Positions 31,893 to 40,739 are shown, numbered from the stretch's first letter. The stretch is DNA of 64,000 nucleotides from Methylobacterium sp. WSM2598 (GCF_000379105.1 NZ_KB900609.1:911240-975239), one strand, 5' to 3'. Translations and numbers: made by a program. The notes: generated by a model not told the origin, from the sequence alone.

Positions 31893-33064
31893 TCCGCTCT
31901 CCTGTCCGTGAGAGCTGGGGAACGGCCCGCGCGGCCCTCCGTTCCGCCCGCCACGCCGTCGCGCAGCGCGTGGAGGAAGCGGGCGATGTCGGCCTCGTCG
32001 GCCCAGACGTGCGGGCTCAGGCGCAGGCGGCCGAGCCGGGCGCTGGCGAAGACCTGCCGCTCCCGCAGGAACGCGGCCAGGCGCTCGGCCTCGTCGCCGG
32101 GAAGGTGGATGCCGAGGATGTGCGGGGCGCGCAGGGCGCGCGGCGGCACCGGCAGGCCGAGCGCGGCGCATCCCTCCGCCAGGAGGTCCGTGAGGGCGCG
32201 CAGGCGCGCCGCGACCCCGGCCACGCCCCAGCCGGCGATCAGCCCCATGCCGGCGGCGGCCATCGGCAGGGCGACGGGATCGTCGCGCTCGCCCCTGTCG
32301 TAGCGCCGCGCCCCCGCGGCCGCTTGCGGCCGGTTGCCGCTGTTCTCCTCGAGCGGCACGCCGTCCTGCCGATGCGCCGCCGCGTACAGGAAGGCGAGGC
32401 TGTAGGGTCCCAGCGCCCACTTGTAGGTCGGGAAGGCCAGGAAGTCGGGCCGCAGCCGGGCGACGTCGATCGGGACGGCGCCGGCCGCCTGGGTGGCGTC
32501 GACGACCAGGGCGGCGCCCGCCTCCCGCAGGGCGGGCGCGAGCCGGTCGAGGTCGATGAGCGCGCCGTCCGCCCAGTGCAGCGGCGTCAGCGTCGCGACG
32601 CCGACCGGCGGCGCGCCGGGACGCGCGATCGCGCGCGCGAGCGCCGCCGTCCAGTCGCCGTCCTCGGGCCGCGCCACCTCCTCGACGACGAGGCCGCGCG
32701 CCTGCGCCAGCCGGTCCCAGGCGTAGCGGTGCGAGGGGAACTCGTCGGCCACCCGCAGGACCCGGCTGCCCGGCGGGGGCGCGAGGTTGCGGGCCGCCGT
32801 GGCCATGGCGTGGCTGACCGATCCGACGATGGCGACGTCCGCGGGGCCCGCGCCGATCAGGGCGGCGGCGGCCGCCCGGGCCTCCTCCGCCCAGCCCGCC
32901 GCCCGCTCACGGGGATGGGCCCAGGGTCTGACCTTGGTGAGCATGCCGGCCTCGCCGGCCTCGCGGACCGGCCGCGGGATCGGGGACCACGCCGCGGCGT
33001 CGAGGTAGCTCACCGCATCGGGGATCTCGAACAGGGGGCGCTGGCAGGGGAGCGGCTCGGTCAT
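31889..33064 (-). CDS. Class V (PLP-dependent) aminotransferase
   Basis: A 391-residue PLP enzyme of the NifS/IscS-like fold. 'YLDAAAWSPIPRPVREAGEA' is the N-terminal substrate strand, 'IVGSVSHAMATAARNLAPP' the cofactor phosphate region, 'ALVVDATQAAGAVPIDVARL' contains the Asp that pairs with the pyridine nitrogen, and 'AFPTYKWALGPYSLAF' holds the Schiff-base Lys. There is no cysteine-desulfurase active-site Cys loop, so it is more likely a kynureninase-, isopenicillin-epimerase- or EgtE-like enzyme. Start at 33064 (MTEPLPCQRP). Confidence 0.86.
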   Translation of the reverse strand: MTEPLPCQRPLFEIPDAVSYLDAAAWSPIPRPVREAGEAGMLTKVRPWAHPRERAAGWAEEARAAAAALIGAGPADVAIVGSVSHAMATAARNLAPPPGSRVLRVADEFPSHRYAWDRLAQARGLVVEEVARPEDGDWTAALARAIARPGAPPVGVATLTPLHWADGALIDLDRLAPALREAGAALVVDATQAAGAVPIDVARLRPDFLAFPTYKWALGPYSLAFLYAAAHRQDGVPLEENSGNRPQAAAGARRYDRGERDDPVALPMAAAGMGLIAGWGVAGVAARLRALTDLLAEGCAALGLPVPPRALRAPHILGIHLPGDEAERLAAFLRERQVFASARLGRLRLSPHVWADEADIARFLHALRDGVAGGTEGRAGRSPALTDRRAE

Positions 33065-33132
33065 GGGCGTCCGGGATCTCCTCGGTGCGTCGCGGTCGCC
33101 CGCGCCTCGGCGCTCGGCCCGCGCCGACGCCC

Positions 33133-33366
33133 TCACCCCTGCATCAGGGCGGCGGCGAATTCGCGATCGGCCTCCTCGACCTGCTGCGCCAGCAGCCGCA
33201 GATAGCTCGCCGTCGCCACCGATCCGTGGCGGTCGACGTAGGTCTGGAACGCCACTTCGCTCATGGTCTCGAGGGCGACGGCCTCGTCGCAGCCCTTGCT
33301 CACGAGGTGCTCCAGCGCGAAAGCCCACGCTTGCTGGGCGCGCTCACGCTGCTCGACGATGCCCAT
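33133..33366 (-). CDS. Small hypothetical protein, 77 aa
   Basis: A helical 77-residue protein ('MGIVEQRERAQQAWAFALEH', 'YVDRHGSVATASYLRLLAQQ', ending EEADREFAAALMQG). No known domain is recognised. It lies 68 bp upstream of the aminotransferase gene on the same strand and may be cotranscribed. Confidence 0.6.
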   Translation of the reverse strand: MGIVEQRERAQQAWAFALEHLVSKGCDEAVALETMSEVAFQTYVDRHGSVATASYLRLLAQQVEEADREFAAALMQG

Positions 33367-33536
33367 GCCGCCTCACAGGGATGAGAATGCTCGGACCGCA
33401 TGATGTCGGGCAGGCATGGTTAACAGGTCGTTAACGTCTCGCCCGCGCCCCGGCACGGCGGCGGGGCGGCGTGACGCCACCCCGTGGCAGCCCCCGGCGG
33501 CCGCCTCCAGCCCGGAACCGGCATTCGACGCAAGGC

Positions 33537-33608
33537 GAGACGACCGGCGAGACGACCGGCGAGACGACCGGCGAGACGACCGGTGAGACGACCGGCGAGA
33601 CGACCGGC
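33537..33608. repeat. Six 12-bp tandem repeats
   Basis: Six head-to-tail copies of gagacgaccggc, the fourth with a final t. The length is a multiple of three, but the surrounding frames look non-coding. It is a simple-sequence locus that could vary in copy number between strains. Confidence 0.9.
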
Positions 33609-33888
33609 GAGAGACGAGACCCATCACGCGCCCTCGCGCGACGGCGGGCAATCCCGCTGATCTCTCCGCTTCCCCAGGCGGAATGCGGACCCGGCCCGGA
33701 CCGCAGGCCTGAGCTCGGACGGCGCGTCGCACAGGCACTGCCCTCCGACGGGCCGGCCCGTCGGCACGGGCGTCGGGTTCTGCCTGATCGACCGAGCGAA
33801 GCTCCCCTCGTGCCGTTCTTCACGGCGTCCCGCCGGAACCCGGAATCTCGGATCCGGCGACAATTTTAGATGTCGCCCCAACGGCAAG

Positions 33889-34080
33889 ATGAAAAATTCA
33901 GCGCAAGCTCGGCATCGGAGCCACGCGAGCCGCACGCCGATGACACGCTCAGGGACAGCCGAGAGAGCCCTCAGGGTCATTCACCGGGAGGGCGAACTGC
34001 TCCGTCACGGGCTCGCGGCGATCTGGACGGCATGCCTGGGCTACGCGGCGCTGCGGGCCGCGCGGCACCTCCTCGGCTGA
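33889..34080 (+). CDS. Doubtful small ORF, 63 aa
   Basis: The ORF begins MKNSAQARHRS in an AT-richer patch and ends in a hydrophobic helix 'HGLAAIWTACLGYAALRAAR'. A weak 'ggcaagatg' context precedes the start. The Arg-rich first half argues against a real protein, but the tail could be a single membrane helix. I list it only as a possibility. Confidence 0.25.
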   Translation: MKNSAQARHRSHASRTPMTRSGTAERALRVIHREGELLRHGLAAIWTACLGYAALRAARHLLG

Positions 34081-34217
34081 CGGGCGGCCGGTCGGGGAAG
34101 GCTTCGGATCGGCGCGCCCTCGGGCCGTTTCGGGAGAGCGGCGAGGCGAGCGACGGCGGCGGGCGCCGGTCACGCGCCCCGCCCCGCGCCCAGGCCAGGC
34201 ACCGCTCCCGCGGACAG

Positions 34218-34346
34218 CTTATACCAAATCCGCTTGATCCCTTCGGGATGGCGGATGTGGGCTTCGCTCAGGCGCCGCGCGGGCTGGTGATCCGCTTGAT
34301 CCCTTCGGGATGGCGGATGTGGGCTTCGCTCAGGCGCCGCGCAGGC
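34218..34346. repeat. Interspersed repeat, family A variant, two units
   Basis: Two near-identical units of about 60 bp, each 'atccgcttgatcccttcggg' followed by 'atggcggatgtgggcttcgc' and 'tcaggcgccgcgc'. The second half matches family A; the first half ('tgatcccttcgggat') matches the variant in the copy at 28670. Confidence 0.85.
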
Positions 34347-34353
34347 GTGTGAG

Positions 34354-34384
34354 ACGGGATCCGCTTGGATCAAGCGGATCCCGT
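34354..34384 (-). terminator. Perfect inverted repeat beyond the GST gene
   Basis: ACGGGATCCGCTTG (34354-34367), three bases, CAAGCGGATCCCGT (34371-34384): a perfect 14-bp stem. It ends 2 bp before the stop of the leftward GST gene, so it would act as its terminator although no T-run follows. Confidence 0.7.
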
Positions 34385-34385
34385 A

Positions 34386-35033
34386 TTATGCGGGCAGCGC
34401 CAACCCCTCGCGGGCGAACACCCTCTGCACCGCGGGGCGCGCGGCCATCCGCCGGGCATGGGCGGTCCAGTGCGGGAACAACCGCGCCATCTCGTAGCCG
34501 AGCGCCGGGCCGCGGCCCCAGATCCAGAACACCAGCAGGTAGGGGTCGGCCACGCTGTAGCGCTCGCCCAGGGCCCAGCCGCCGCGCGACAGCCCGACCT
34601 CGATCATGGTCCAGAGGTCGAAGCAGGCTTCCCGGCCCCTGGCCTGCACCTCGGCGATCGCCGCCTCCTCGCCGGCGTAGCGCTCCGCCCGCCGGACATG
34701 CGCGTAGGCGACGTGCACCGTCGAGGCGAGCCAGGCGAGCCACTCCGCGCAGGCCGCCTCCCCGCGCGGGTCCTCCGGCCAGAGACCCGCCTCGGGGAAG
34801 CGCCGGGCGATGTAGCGCAGCACGGCCGGGTTCTCGGTCAGCACCCAGGCCCCCTCGGCCAGCGCCGGCACCCGGCCCTTCTGGTTGATCGCCAGGTAGG
34901 AGGCCTGCCGCTGCTCGCCCGCCGCGAGGTTCACCCGCACCGGCTCGAAGGGCGCCCCGGTCTCCTCCAGCGCGACGTGCGGCGCCAGCGAGCAGGCACC
35001 CGGGGAATAATAGAGGCGCAGCGTCTCGGTCAT
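34386..35033 (-). CDS. Glutathione S-transferase family protein
   Basis: A 215-residue cytosolic GST. The N-terminal thioredoxin-like domain starts 'LRLYYSPGACSLAPHVALEE', with the beta-class Cys in 'GACS' that can contact glutathione, and the cis-Pro in 'KGRVPALAEGAWVLTENPAV'. The all-helical C-terminal domain includes 'YSVADPYLLVFWIWGRG'. Detoxification or thiol transfer is likely; the substrate is unknown. It is 21 bp downstream of the substrate-binding-protein gene on the same strand. Confidence 0.9.
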   Translation of the reverse strand: MTETLRLYYSPGACSLAPHVALEETGAPFEPVRVNLAAGEQRQASYLAINQKGRVPALAEGAWVLTENPAVLRYIARRFPEAGLWPEDPRGEAACAEWLAWLASTVHVAYAHVRRAERYAGEEAAIAEVQARGREACFDLWTMIEVGLSRGGWALGERYSVADPYLLVFWIWGRGPALGYEMARLFPHWTAHARRMAARPAVQRVFAREGLALPA

Positions 35034-35054
35034 CGCATCCTCCTCGGGGCGCGG

Positions 35055-35942
35055 TCAGAACGGGCTCACGGGAAAGAACCGCAGGTAGAGTTCCGCGTAT
35101 TTCCCCTCGTCCCACAGGCGCTGCAGCGCGTCGTCGAGGGCGCGGGCGAGCACCTCGTCCTCCTTGCGGGTGACGAGGCCGATCCCCTCGCCGAAGTAAC
35201 GGTTCTCCAGGTAGTCGCCCCCCGCGAAGGCGCAGCATCCGGCGGCGTCGACGCCGCCCAGCCAGAGGGCCAGCGCCACCCCGTCCGCGAAGAGGTAGTC
35301 GATCTCCCCGCGCTTCAGCGCCGCCTGCGCCGTGCCGAGGTCGGGAAAGCCGCGCGGGGTCGTGCGGAAGAACGCCTTCAGGTAGGCCTCGTGCGCGGTC
35401 CCCGCGACCACGCCGACGCTGCGGGTCGCGAGCGCCTTCGCGTCGGGCGCCGGCAGGCCCTTGTCGGCGCGGACGACGAAGCGGGCGGGCCAGCGGAAAT
35501 AGGGCCGCGTGGCGAGGAAATTCGCGCGCAGGGCCGGAGTCAGCGGGATCGCGGCCGCCACCACGTCGCCCTCCTTGGCCGCGAGCGCGTCGAGCAGCGT
35601 GTCGAAGCGGCGCGCCTGCACCGTGCAGGTGAGGTTGAGCTTCTCGCAGGCCGCCCGGGCGAGTTCGACCGAGAAGCCGGTCGGGTTCCCGTCCGGTCCG
35701 GCGAAGTGCAGCGGCGGGTACTCGTCGTCCGTGATGAAGCGGACGGCGCGGCTCGTCTGCGGCGGCTCGGGCCGCTCCAGGCGCGCGCGGGGATTCCAGA
35801 AATTCGGGATCGTGACCGGCTCGGCCGCCCGGCCCGCGCCGCACCAGAGGGCGAGCGCCAGGACGGGCGCCAAGACGGGCGCCAAGACGGGCGCCAAGTT
35901 GGGCGCCGAGACGAGCCGCGTCCATCGCTTCCCTTGCGTCAT
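35055..35942 (-). CDS. Periplasmic substrate-binding protein (amino-acid type)
   Basis: A 295-residue solute-binding protein of the ArtJ/HisJ class (cluster F): 'FITDDEYPPLHFAGPDGNPT', 'GFSVELARAACEKLNLTC', 'DVVAAAIPLTPALRANFLAT' and 'VGVVAGTAHEAYLKAFF'. The signal peptide contains a tandem repeat LAPV-LAPV-LAPV coded by near-identical 12-bp units at ~35868-35910, and ends around GAGRAAEP. There is no permease or ATPase gene beside it, so it is an orphan; it may serve a distant transporter or act as a sensor. Confidence 0.85.
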   Translation of the reverse strand: MTQGKRWTRLVSAPNLAPVLAPVLAPVLALALWCGAGRAAEPVTIPNFWNPRARLERPEPPQTSRAVRFITDDEYPPLHFAGPDGNPTGFSVELARAACEKLNLTCTVQARRFDTLLDALAAKEGDVVAAAIPLTPALRANFLATRPYFRWPARFVVRADKGLPAPDAKALATRSVGVVAGTAHEAYLKAFFRTTPRGFPDLGTAQAALKRGEIDYLFADGVALALWLGGVDAAGCCAFAGGDYLENRYFGEGIGLVTRKEDEVLARALDDALQRLWDEGKYAELYLRFFPVSPF

Positions 35943-36059
35943 GTCTCTCCCGGCCGTAAACCATCCACCAAGCGTGCGCGGGGCTGCCGGTTCGCTGTCG
36001 GCCAGGGGCTCCGTCCCACGCCGCTCGTGTAGCACGATCGATCGCCGCCGGGAGCCCGG

Positions 36060-37958
36060 GTGCCCTTCGCAGTGCCGGCCGCAGCGCATGCCGACGTCAG
36101 GCCCGAACTCTCCTTCCTCCGGGCCGAGGGCGTGCCGCTGGACGTCCTGACCCTGGCCGGGTGGATCGCCCGCTGCAGCGGAACCGACGGCGCCACGGCG
36201 CTGATCCGCAGCGGCCTGATGAGCGAGGAGGCCTATTACCGCGCCCTCGCGCGCGCCCTCGGCGCGCCCTACCTCGCGGGGGCGATCGCCCTCGGCCCGG
36301 GAGCCCGCTACCCGGAGAGCATCCTGGCGGGCGTGGCGCCGCTCCCGCCGGGCGGGGGTCCGGCCCTGGTGCGCGCCCCGCGCGGGGCCGAGATCGGGCA
36401 CCTGCTCGCGGGCGGCGCCCGGGCCGGATCGGGGATCGCGATCACCGCGCCGGGCCGGCTGCGGGCGGCGGTGCTCGAAGCCTGCGCGCGGCAGGCGGCG
36501 CGCCAGGCCAGCGAGGCCCTGCAGCGCGCCGCGCCCGACTGGGCCTACCGGCCGGGCCCGAGCCCCGGGCAGTGCCTCGCCGCCTGCCTCGCGCTCGCGG
36601 CCGTGCCGCTCCTGTGGGACGCGCCGGGCAGCGTGCAGGGGGCCGCGGCGGCCGCCGTCAGCCTCCTGTTCCTCGGCATGACGGTCTTCCGCCTCGCCGC
36701 CCTGCTCGTGCCGCCCTGCCCGCTGCCGGACCTGCCGCGGGCCGAGGATGCCGACCTGCCGGTCTACACGGTGCTGGTCGCCCTCTCCCGGGAGGCGGCG
36801 ATCGTGCCGGACCTGATCGCGGCCCTGGCGCGGCTCGACTACCCGGCCACCAAGCTCGACGCGAAGATCGTGATCGAGGCGGACGACGCGGAGACGGCCG
36901 GGGCGCTCGCCGCCCGCGCCCTGCCGCCCTGGATCGAAGTCATCGTCGCCCCGCCGGGCGAGCCGCGCACGAAGCCGCGGGCGCTCAACGTCGCCCTGCC
37001 CCTCGCCCGCGGGACCTACCTCGCCGTCTACGACGCGGAGGACGAGCCGCACCCCCTGCAGCTGCGCGCGGCGGCCGCGCTCTTCGCGCGGACGTCCCCG
37101 CGGACGGCCTGCCTGCAGGGCCGGCTCGTGGTCGACAACGCGGAGCAGTCCTGGCTCACCCGCTGCTTCGCGCTCGAATACGCGGCCCTGTTCGACGTGC
37201 TTGTGCCGGCCCTGGCGGCGTGGCGGCTGCCGATCGCGCTCGGGGGCACCACCACGCATTTCCGGACCGAGGCGCTGCGGGCCGTGCATGGCTGGGACGC
37301 CTGGAACGTCACCGAGGACGCGGATCTCGGCCTGCGCCTGAGCGCGGCCGGCTACCGCGTCGGCGACCTGCCGCTCCCGACCGGGGAGGAGATGCCGAGC
37401 CGCCCGGGGCGCTGGCTGCGGCAGCGGACCCGCTGGATGAAGGGGTTCGTGCAGACCACGATCACCCATGCCCGCCGGCCCGTCGCGACGGCCCGCGCGC
37501 TGGGCGTGCTCGGGACGCTGGCCGCGCTCGCCCTGGTGCCCGGCGCCGTCGTCTCGGCCCTGGTCTACCCGGCCGCGCTCCTCGTGGCGGGCTGGCGCCT
37601 CCTGGTGCAGCCCGCCGAGCCGGATCCGAGCTTCTGGACCAACATGGTCACGGCGCTCGGGATCGAGCTGTTCGGCGCCGGCTTCGCGGCGATCGCCCTG
37701 CCCGCCCTGCTCGGCTGCCTGCGCCGCGGCCGGCCGGACCTGATCCCCTGGATCGCCGCGCTGCCGGCCTACTACGTCCTCGTCAGCCTCGGGGCGTGGC
37801 TCGGCCTCGCCGAGTTCTTCGTCGCGCCGTTCCGCTGGAACAAGACCGAGCACGGCCTCGCCCGCGCGGCCCGCCGGAGGCGCCGGGCCTCGACCGCCTC
37901 AGAGCTGGCGGGCGAACTCCGCCGCGGCATCCGCCGCCGGCCGCATCAGGTTGAGTGA
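36060..37958 (+). CDS. Glycosyltransferase with N-terminal GspE-N-like domain
   Basis: A 632-residue membrane enzyme. The N-terminal ~150 residues resemble the MshEN/GspE-N domain ('GLMSEEAYYRALARALGAPY'). Two hydrophobic helices follow, then a family-2 GT domain with Asp motifs 'AKIVIEADDAET', 'YLAVYDAEDEPHP', 'TEDADLGLRLSAAGY' and the processive-type QxxRW in 'LRQRTRWMKGF', and finally several membrane helices. This is the layout of polysaccharide synthases. The start is GTG at 36060. The last 60 bp overlap the convergent SCO gene. Confidence 0.88.
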   Translation: MPFAVPAAAHADVRPELSFLRAEGVPLDVLTLAGWIARCSGTDGATALIRSGLMSEEAYYRALARALGAPYLAGAIALGPGARYPESILAGVAPLPPGGGPALVRAPRGAEIGHLLAGGARAGSGIAITAPGRLRAAVLEACARQAARQASEALQRAAPDWAYRPGPSPGQCLAACLALAAVPLLWDAPGSVQGAAAAAVSLLFLGMTVFRLAALLVPPCPLPDLPRAEDADLPVYTVLVALSREAAIVPDLIAALARLDYPATKLDAKIVIEADDAETAGALAARALPPWIEVIVAPPGEPRTKPRALNVALPLARGTYLAVYDAEDEPHPLQLRAAAALFARTSPRTACLQGRLVVDNAEQSWLTRCFALEYAALFDVLVPALAAWRLPIALGGTTTHFRTEALRAVHGWDAWNVTEDADLGLRLSAAGYRVGDLPLPTGEEMPSRPGRWLRQRTRWMKGFVQTTITHARRPVATARALGVLGTLAALALVPGAVVSALVYPAALLVAGWRLLVQPAEPDPSFWTNMVTALGIELFGAGFAAIALPALLGCLRRGRPDLIPWIAALPAYYVLVSLGAWLGLAEFFVAPFRWNKTEHGLARAARRRRRASTASELAGELRRGIRRRPHQVE

Positions 37959-38492
37959 CCCGACGAAGTTGTTGCGCGCGTCCATGATGTAGACGAGCGC
38001 CGTGTGCTCCATCGTGTAGTCGCCGTCCTTGAGCGGCACCTTGCGGCTGTAGACCCGGTAGGATTTCAGCGTGCCGGTGACGGCCTCGGGCGTGCCGGTG
38101 AGGCCGACGATGCGCGGGTCGAAACTCGCGAGGTACGCCTTGAGGGCTTCGGGCGTGTCGCGCTCGGGATCGACCGTGATGAACAGCGCCTTGGCGTCGC
38201 GGCCCTTCGGCCCGAGCGCCGCGAGCACGTCCGAGATCTGCTGCAGGGTCGTCGGGCAGACGTCGGGGCAATGGGTGAAGCCGAAGAAGACGAGGTGCGC
38301 CCGCCCCGCCACGTCCTTGTCGGTGACGGGGCGGCCGTCCTGGTCCACGAGCGCGAAGGGGCCGCCGACGCCGCTCGCCGGGACGGTCGGGCGGCCGAGC
38401 ATCGCCGAGGCGGCGAGGCCGAGCGCCGCGAGGCCGAGCACGAAGGCGACGAGCGGGATCGCCGCGCGGCGCATGGCGGGGGAGAGGGGCAT
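37899..38492 (-). CDS. SCO1/SenC family copper protein
   Basis: A 197-residue periplasmic thioredoxin-fold protein that delivers copper to the CuA centre of cytochrome oxidase. It has an N-terminal membrane anchor ('LVAFVLGLAALGLAASAM'), the copper-binding CxxxC in 'FTHCPDVCPTTL' and the distal His in 'YTMEHTALVYI'. The start at 38492 places the anchor at the N-terminus. Its 3' end overlaps the glycosyltransferase gene antisense by 60 bp. No oxidase subunit is nearby. Confidence 0.92.
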   Translation of the reverse strand: MPLSPAMRRAAIPLVAFVLGLAALGLAASAMLGRPTVPASGVGGPFALVDQDGRPVTDKDVAGRAHLVFFGFTHCPDVCPTTLQQISDVLAALGPKGRDAKALFITVDPERDTPEALKAYLASFDPRIVGLTGTPEAVTGTLKSYRVYSRKVPLKDGDYTMEHTALVYIMDARNNFVGSLNLMRPAADAAAEFARQL

Positions 38493-38676
38493 GGCGGGTC
38501 CTCGCGCGAAGGAATAACGCCGCCACACCACGGCGGGGCGGCCGCCGCAACGGGGCACGCCGTCGCCCCGCCGCCCGCGCAGCCCAGCCCTGCATCGCGC
38601 GGGGTCCGGTTGCGCCGCGCCCTCGCCTCTCCTATCGGTCCGGCCCTGCGCCCGCGCGCCCGACGAGACGACCCCG

Positions 38677-39924
38677 ATGGCCGACAAGCTCTCCTTGCCG
38701 AAGGACAGGATCCGCGTCCTTCTCCTCGAAGGCATCAACGACAGCGCCGTGTCGCTGCTGAACGCCGCCGGCTACACCAACGTCACCCGCCTCGCAAAGG
38801 CGCTCGACCCGGCGGACCTGCGCGAGGCGCTCAGGGGCACGCATCTCCTCGGCATCCGCTCGCGCACGCAGCTCGACGAGGGCGCCTTCGAGGCCGCCGA
38901 CCGGCTGATCGCGGTGGGCTGCTTCTCGGTCGGCACCAACCAGGTCGACCTGCAGGCGGCGCGCCGGCGCGGCATCCCGGTCTTCAACGCGCCGTTCTCG
39001 AACACCCGCTCGGTGGCCGAGCTCGTCATCGGCGAGATCGTGATGCTGCTGCGCCGCATCGTGCCGCGCTCGGTCTCGGCCCATGCGGGCGGCTGGGACA
39101 AGTCGGCGGCGAATTCCTTCGAGGTGCGCGGCAAGACGCTCGGCATCGTCGGCTACGGCAATATCGGCTCGCAGCTCTCGAACCTCGCCGAGGCGATGGG
39201 CATGCGGGTGATCTTCTACGACCTCACCGACCGCCTGCGCCACGGCAACACCGAGCCGGTCGAGACCCTCGACGACCTGCTCGGCCAGAGCGACGTCGTC
39301 TCGCTGCACGTGCCCGAGACGCCCGCCACCCACACCATGATCGGCGAGGCGCAGATCCGGGCGATGAAGCCCGGCGCCTACCTGATCAACAACAGCCGCG
39401 GCACCGTGGTCGACCTCGACGCGCTCGCGGGCGCGCTGCGCGACGGCCACCTGCGCGGCGCGGCGGTCGACGTCTTCCCGGTCGAGCCGAAATCGAACCA
39501 GGAGCGCTTCGTCTCGCCGCTCCAGGGCCTTGAGAACGTGATCCTGACGCCGCATGTCGGCGGCTCGACCGAGGAGGCGCAGGAGCGGATCGGCGCCGAG
39601 GTGGCGCGCAAGCTCGTCGACTACTCGGATATCGGCTCGACGTTCGGCGCGGTGAATTTTCCGCAGGTTCAGCTCGCCGCGAGGCCGCTCGGCACGCGCT
39701 ACATCCACGTCCAGCGCAACATCCCGGGCATGCTGCGGCGCCTGAACGACGTCTTCGCGCGCCAGGGCATCAACATCGCGGCGCAGTTCTACCAGACCGA
39801 CGGCGAGGTTGGGTACGTGGTGATCGAGACCGACGCGGTGGAGGGCGACGCCGAGGCGCTGCTGGAGGAGATCCGGCAGCTCGAGGGCACGATCCGGGCG
39901 CGGCTCCTCTACGAGCGCCGCTGA
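38677..39924 (+). CDS. serA: D-3-phosphoglycerate dehydrogenase
   Basis: Oxidises 3-phosphoglycerate, the first step of serine synthesis; serine is also the C1 acceptor in methylotrophs. The 415-residue length and the C-terminal ACT domain ('MLRRLNDVFARQGINIAAQF', 'VGYVVIETDAVEGDAEALLE') match the E. coli-type enzyme regulated by serine. NAD site 'LGIVGYGNIGSQLSNLAEAM'; catalytic Arg in 'LINNSRGTVVDLDAL'; His in 'ILTPHVGGSTEEA'. Confidence 0.95.
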   Translation: MADKLSLPKDRIRVLLLEGINDSAVSLLNAAGYTNVTRLAKALDPADLREALRGTHLLGIRSRTQLDEGAFEAADRLIAVGCFSVGTNQVDLQAARRRGIPVFNAPFSNTRSVAELVIGEIVMLLRRIVPRSVSAHAGGWDKSAANSFEVRGKTLGIVGYGNIGSQLSNLAEAMGMRVIFYDLTDRLRHGNTEPVETLDDLLGQSDVVSLHVPETPATHTMIGEAQIRAMKPGAYLINNSRGTVVDLDALAGALRDGHLRGAAVDVFPVEPKSNQERFVSPLQGLENVILTPHVGGSTEEAQERIGAEVARKLVDYSDIGSTFGAVNFPQVQLAARPLGTRYIHVQRNIPGMLRRLNDVFARQGINIAAQFYQTDGEVGYVVIETDAVEGDAEALLEEIRQLEGTIRARLLYERR

Positions 39925-39992
39925 GGCGCGCGGCGGCCGGAACCGGCGGGAGGGCGGCGGCTTGATCGCTCGCCCGTCCCGGAGGCCCGACC

Positions 39993-40229
39993 ATGCCGAT
40001 CCGCGCCCTTCTCGCCCTCAGCCTGACCCTCGCCGCCGGCGCGGCGGCCGCGGAAGGCGCGACCCCGACCTCCTCCTCGCCGGAGCAGTGGCAGCGGGAA
40101 TGCGCCTCGCGCGCCGACGCGCTGAAGCTCGGCGGCGGCGAGCGCGACACCTACCTGCGCGAATGCGTCGGCGGCGAGCGCCTGGACAGCCAGCCCTCGC
40201 CCGAGAAGTCGGCCAAGCCGTCGCGCTGA
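39993..40229 (+). CDS. Small secreted protein with paired Cys
   Basis: A 78-residue protein with a signal peptide (1-20, 'ALLALSLTLAAGAAAAEG') and a mature part containing two Cys ('QRECASRADALKL', 'LRECVGGERL') that could form a disulfide, reminiscent of PsiF repeats. It lies 68 bp after serA on the same strand. Function unknown. Confidence 0.65.
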   Translation: MPIRALLALSLTLAAGAAAAEGATPTSSSPEQWQRECASRADALKLGGGERDTYLRECVGGERLDSQPSPEKSAKPSR

Positions 40230-40297
40230 GGCCCGGGGCGGCTTCTCGGGGGACCGGGATGGTCCGGCGATCGCGTCTCGCCAGCCCCCGGCAGCCG

Positions 40298-40537
40298 TCA
40301 CCAGCCCGGGACGGGGCGAGCCGGGACCTGCGGCGCGGGCGCGCTCGGCCAGGAGAGGCCGCCGCTGAAATGCCAGCCCTTGCCGTCGTGCGTCGCCACG
40401 ACGGGGGGCAGCGGCGCCGTGGGCCGGATCGGGAACGGGGCGCCGCCGCTGACCTCGTCCAGGCTCTCGTCGCCGAGTTCCCGGTCCCGCGCCTCGCCCG
40501 CGAGCTCCGTGGCGAGGGTTGCCGTGAAGACGCTCAT
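40298..40537 (-). CDS. Orphan Gly-Gly leader peptide candidate 2
   Basis: A 79-residue ORF with a good ribosome site (GGGAGAGAAGG) directly before the ATG. Residues 19-32, 'RELGDESLDEVSGG', form a double-glycine leader end; the leader of the ORF at 26531 ends 'DELRDDALDHVAGG', sharing E-L-x-D-[DE]-x-L-D-x-V-[AS]-G-G. The predicted 47-residue core is Pro-rich (APFPIRPTAPLPP, then SWPSAPAPQVPARPVPGW) without Cys. No exporter is adjacent; the C39 exporter gene begins 7.6 kb to the right. Confidence 0.55.
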   Translation of the reverse strand: MSVFTATLATELAGEARDRELGDESLDEVSGGAPFPIRPTAPLPPVVATHDGKGWHFSGGLSWPSAPAPQVPARPVPGW

Positions 40538-40691
40538 CCTTCTCTCCCGCTCGTTCCGGCGCGGCGCCGCTTCGATGGGGAGACCATCGCGCCCCGGAGC
40601 CCGAGCCGCCGTGCGGTCCGGCACGGGATCGACGGTGCGCGATCGGATTGCCCGATTCGGCCGGTGCACGCGAACCGGTCCCGGCCCGGGC

Positions 40692-40739
40692 CGAAGCTTG
40701 GCCGACACGAAGCTTGGCCGGCACGAAGCTTGGCGCGCG
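40692..40739. repeat. Three 16-bp direct repeats
   Basis: Units at 40692-40707, 40708-40723 and 40724-40739, each starting cgaagcttggc. They run directly into an 18-bp inverted repeat and then a family A hairpin, all in the 347-bp gap upstream of the Gly-Gly peptide gene. Confidence 0.85.

Larger units (their letters stand above)
33367..34385. other. 1-kb stretch without a confident gene
   Basis: Holds a 12-bp tandem array (33537-33608), a weak 63-codon ORF (33889-34080), a family A repeat (34218-34346) and a perfect inverted repeat (34354-34384). Base composition is uneven, with AT-richer patches near 33850-33960. Nothing else is visible. Confidence 0.6.

Noticed and set aside
33537..33608. 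Possible CRISPR array
   Set aside because: Units are 12 bp with no spacers between them; it is a simple tandem repeat.
33471..33869. 132-codon plus-strand ORF with ETTG repeats
   Set aside because: The repeat-coded segment sits in a frame with otherwise Arg/Pro-rich, shadow-like composition; no ribosome site, no domain, and both strands are open because of high GC.
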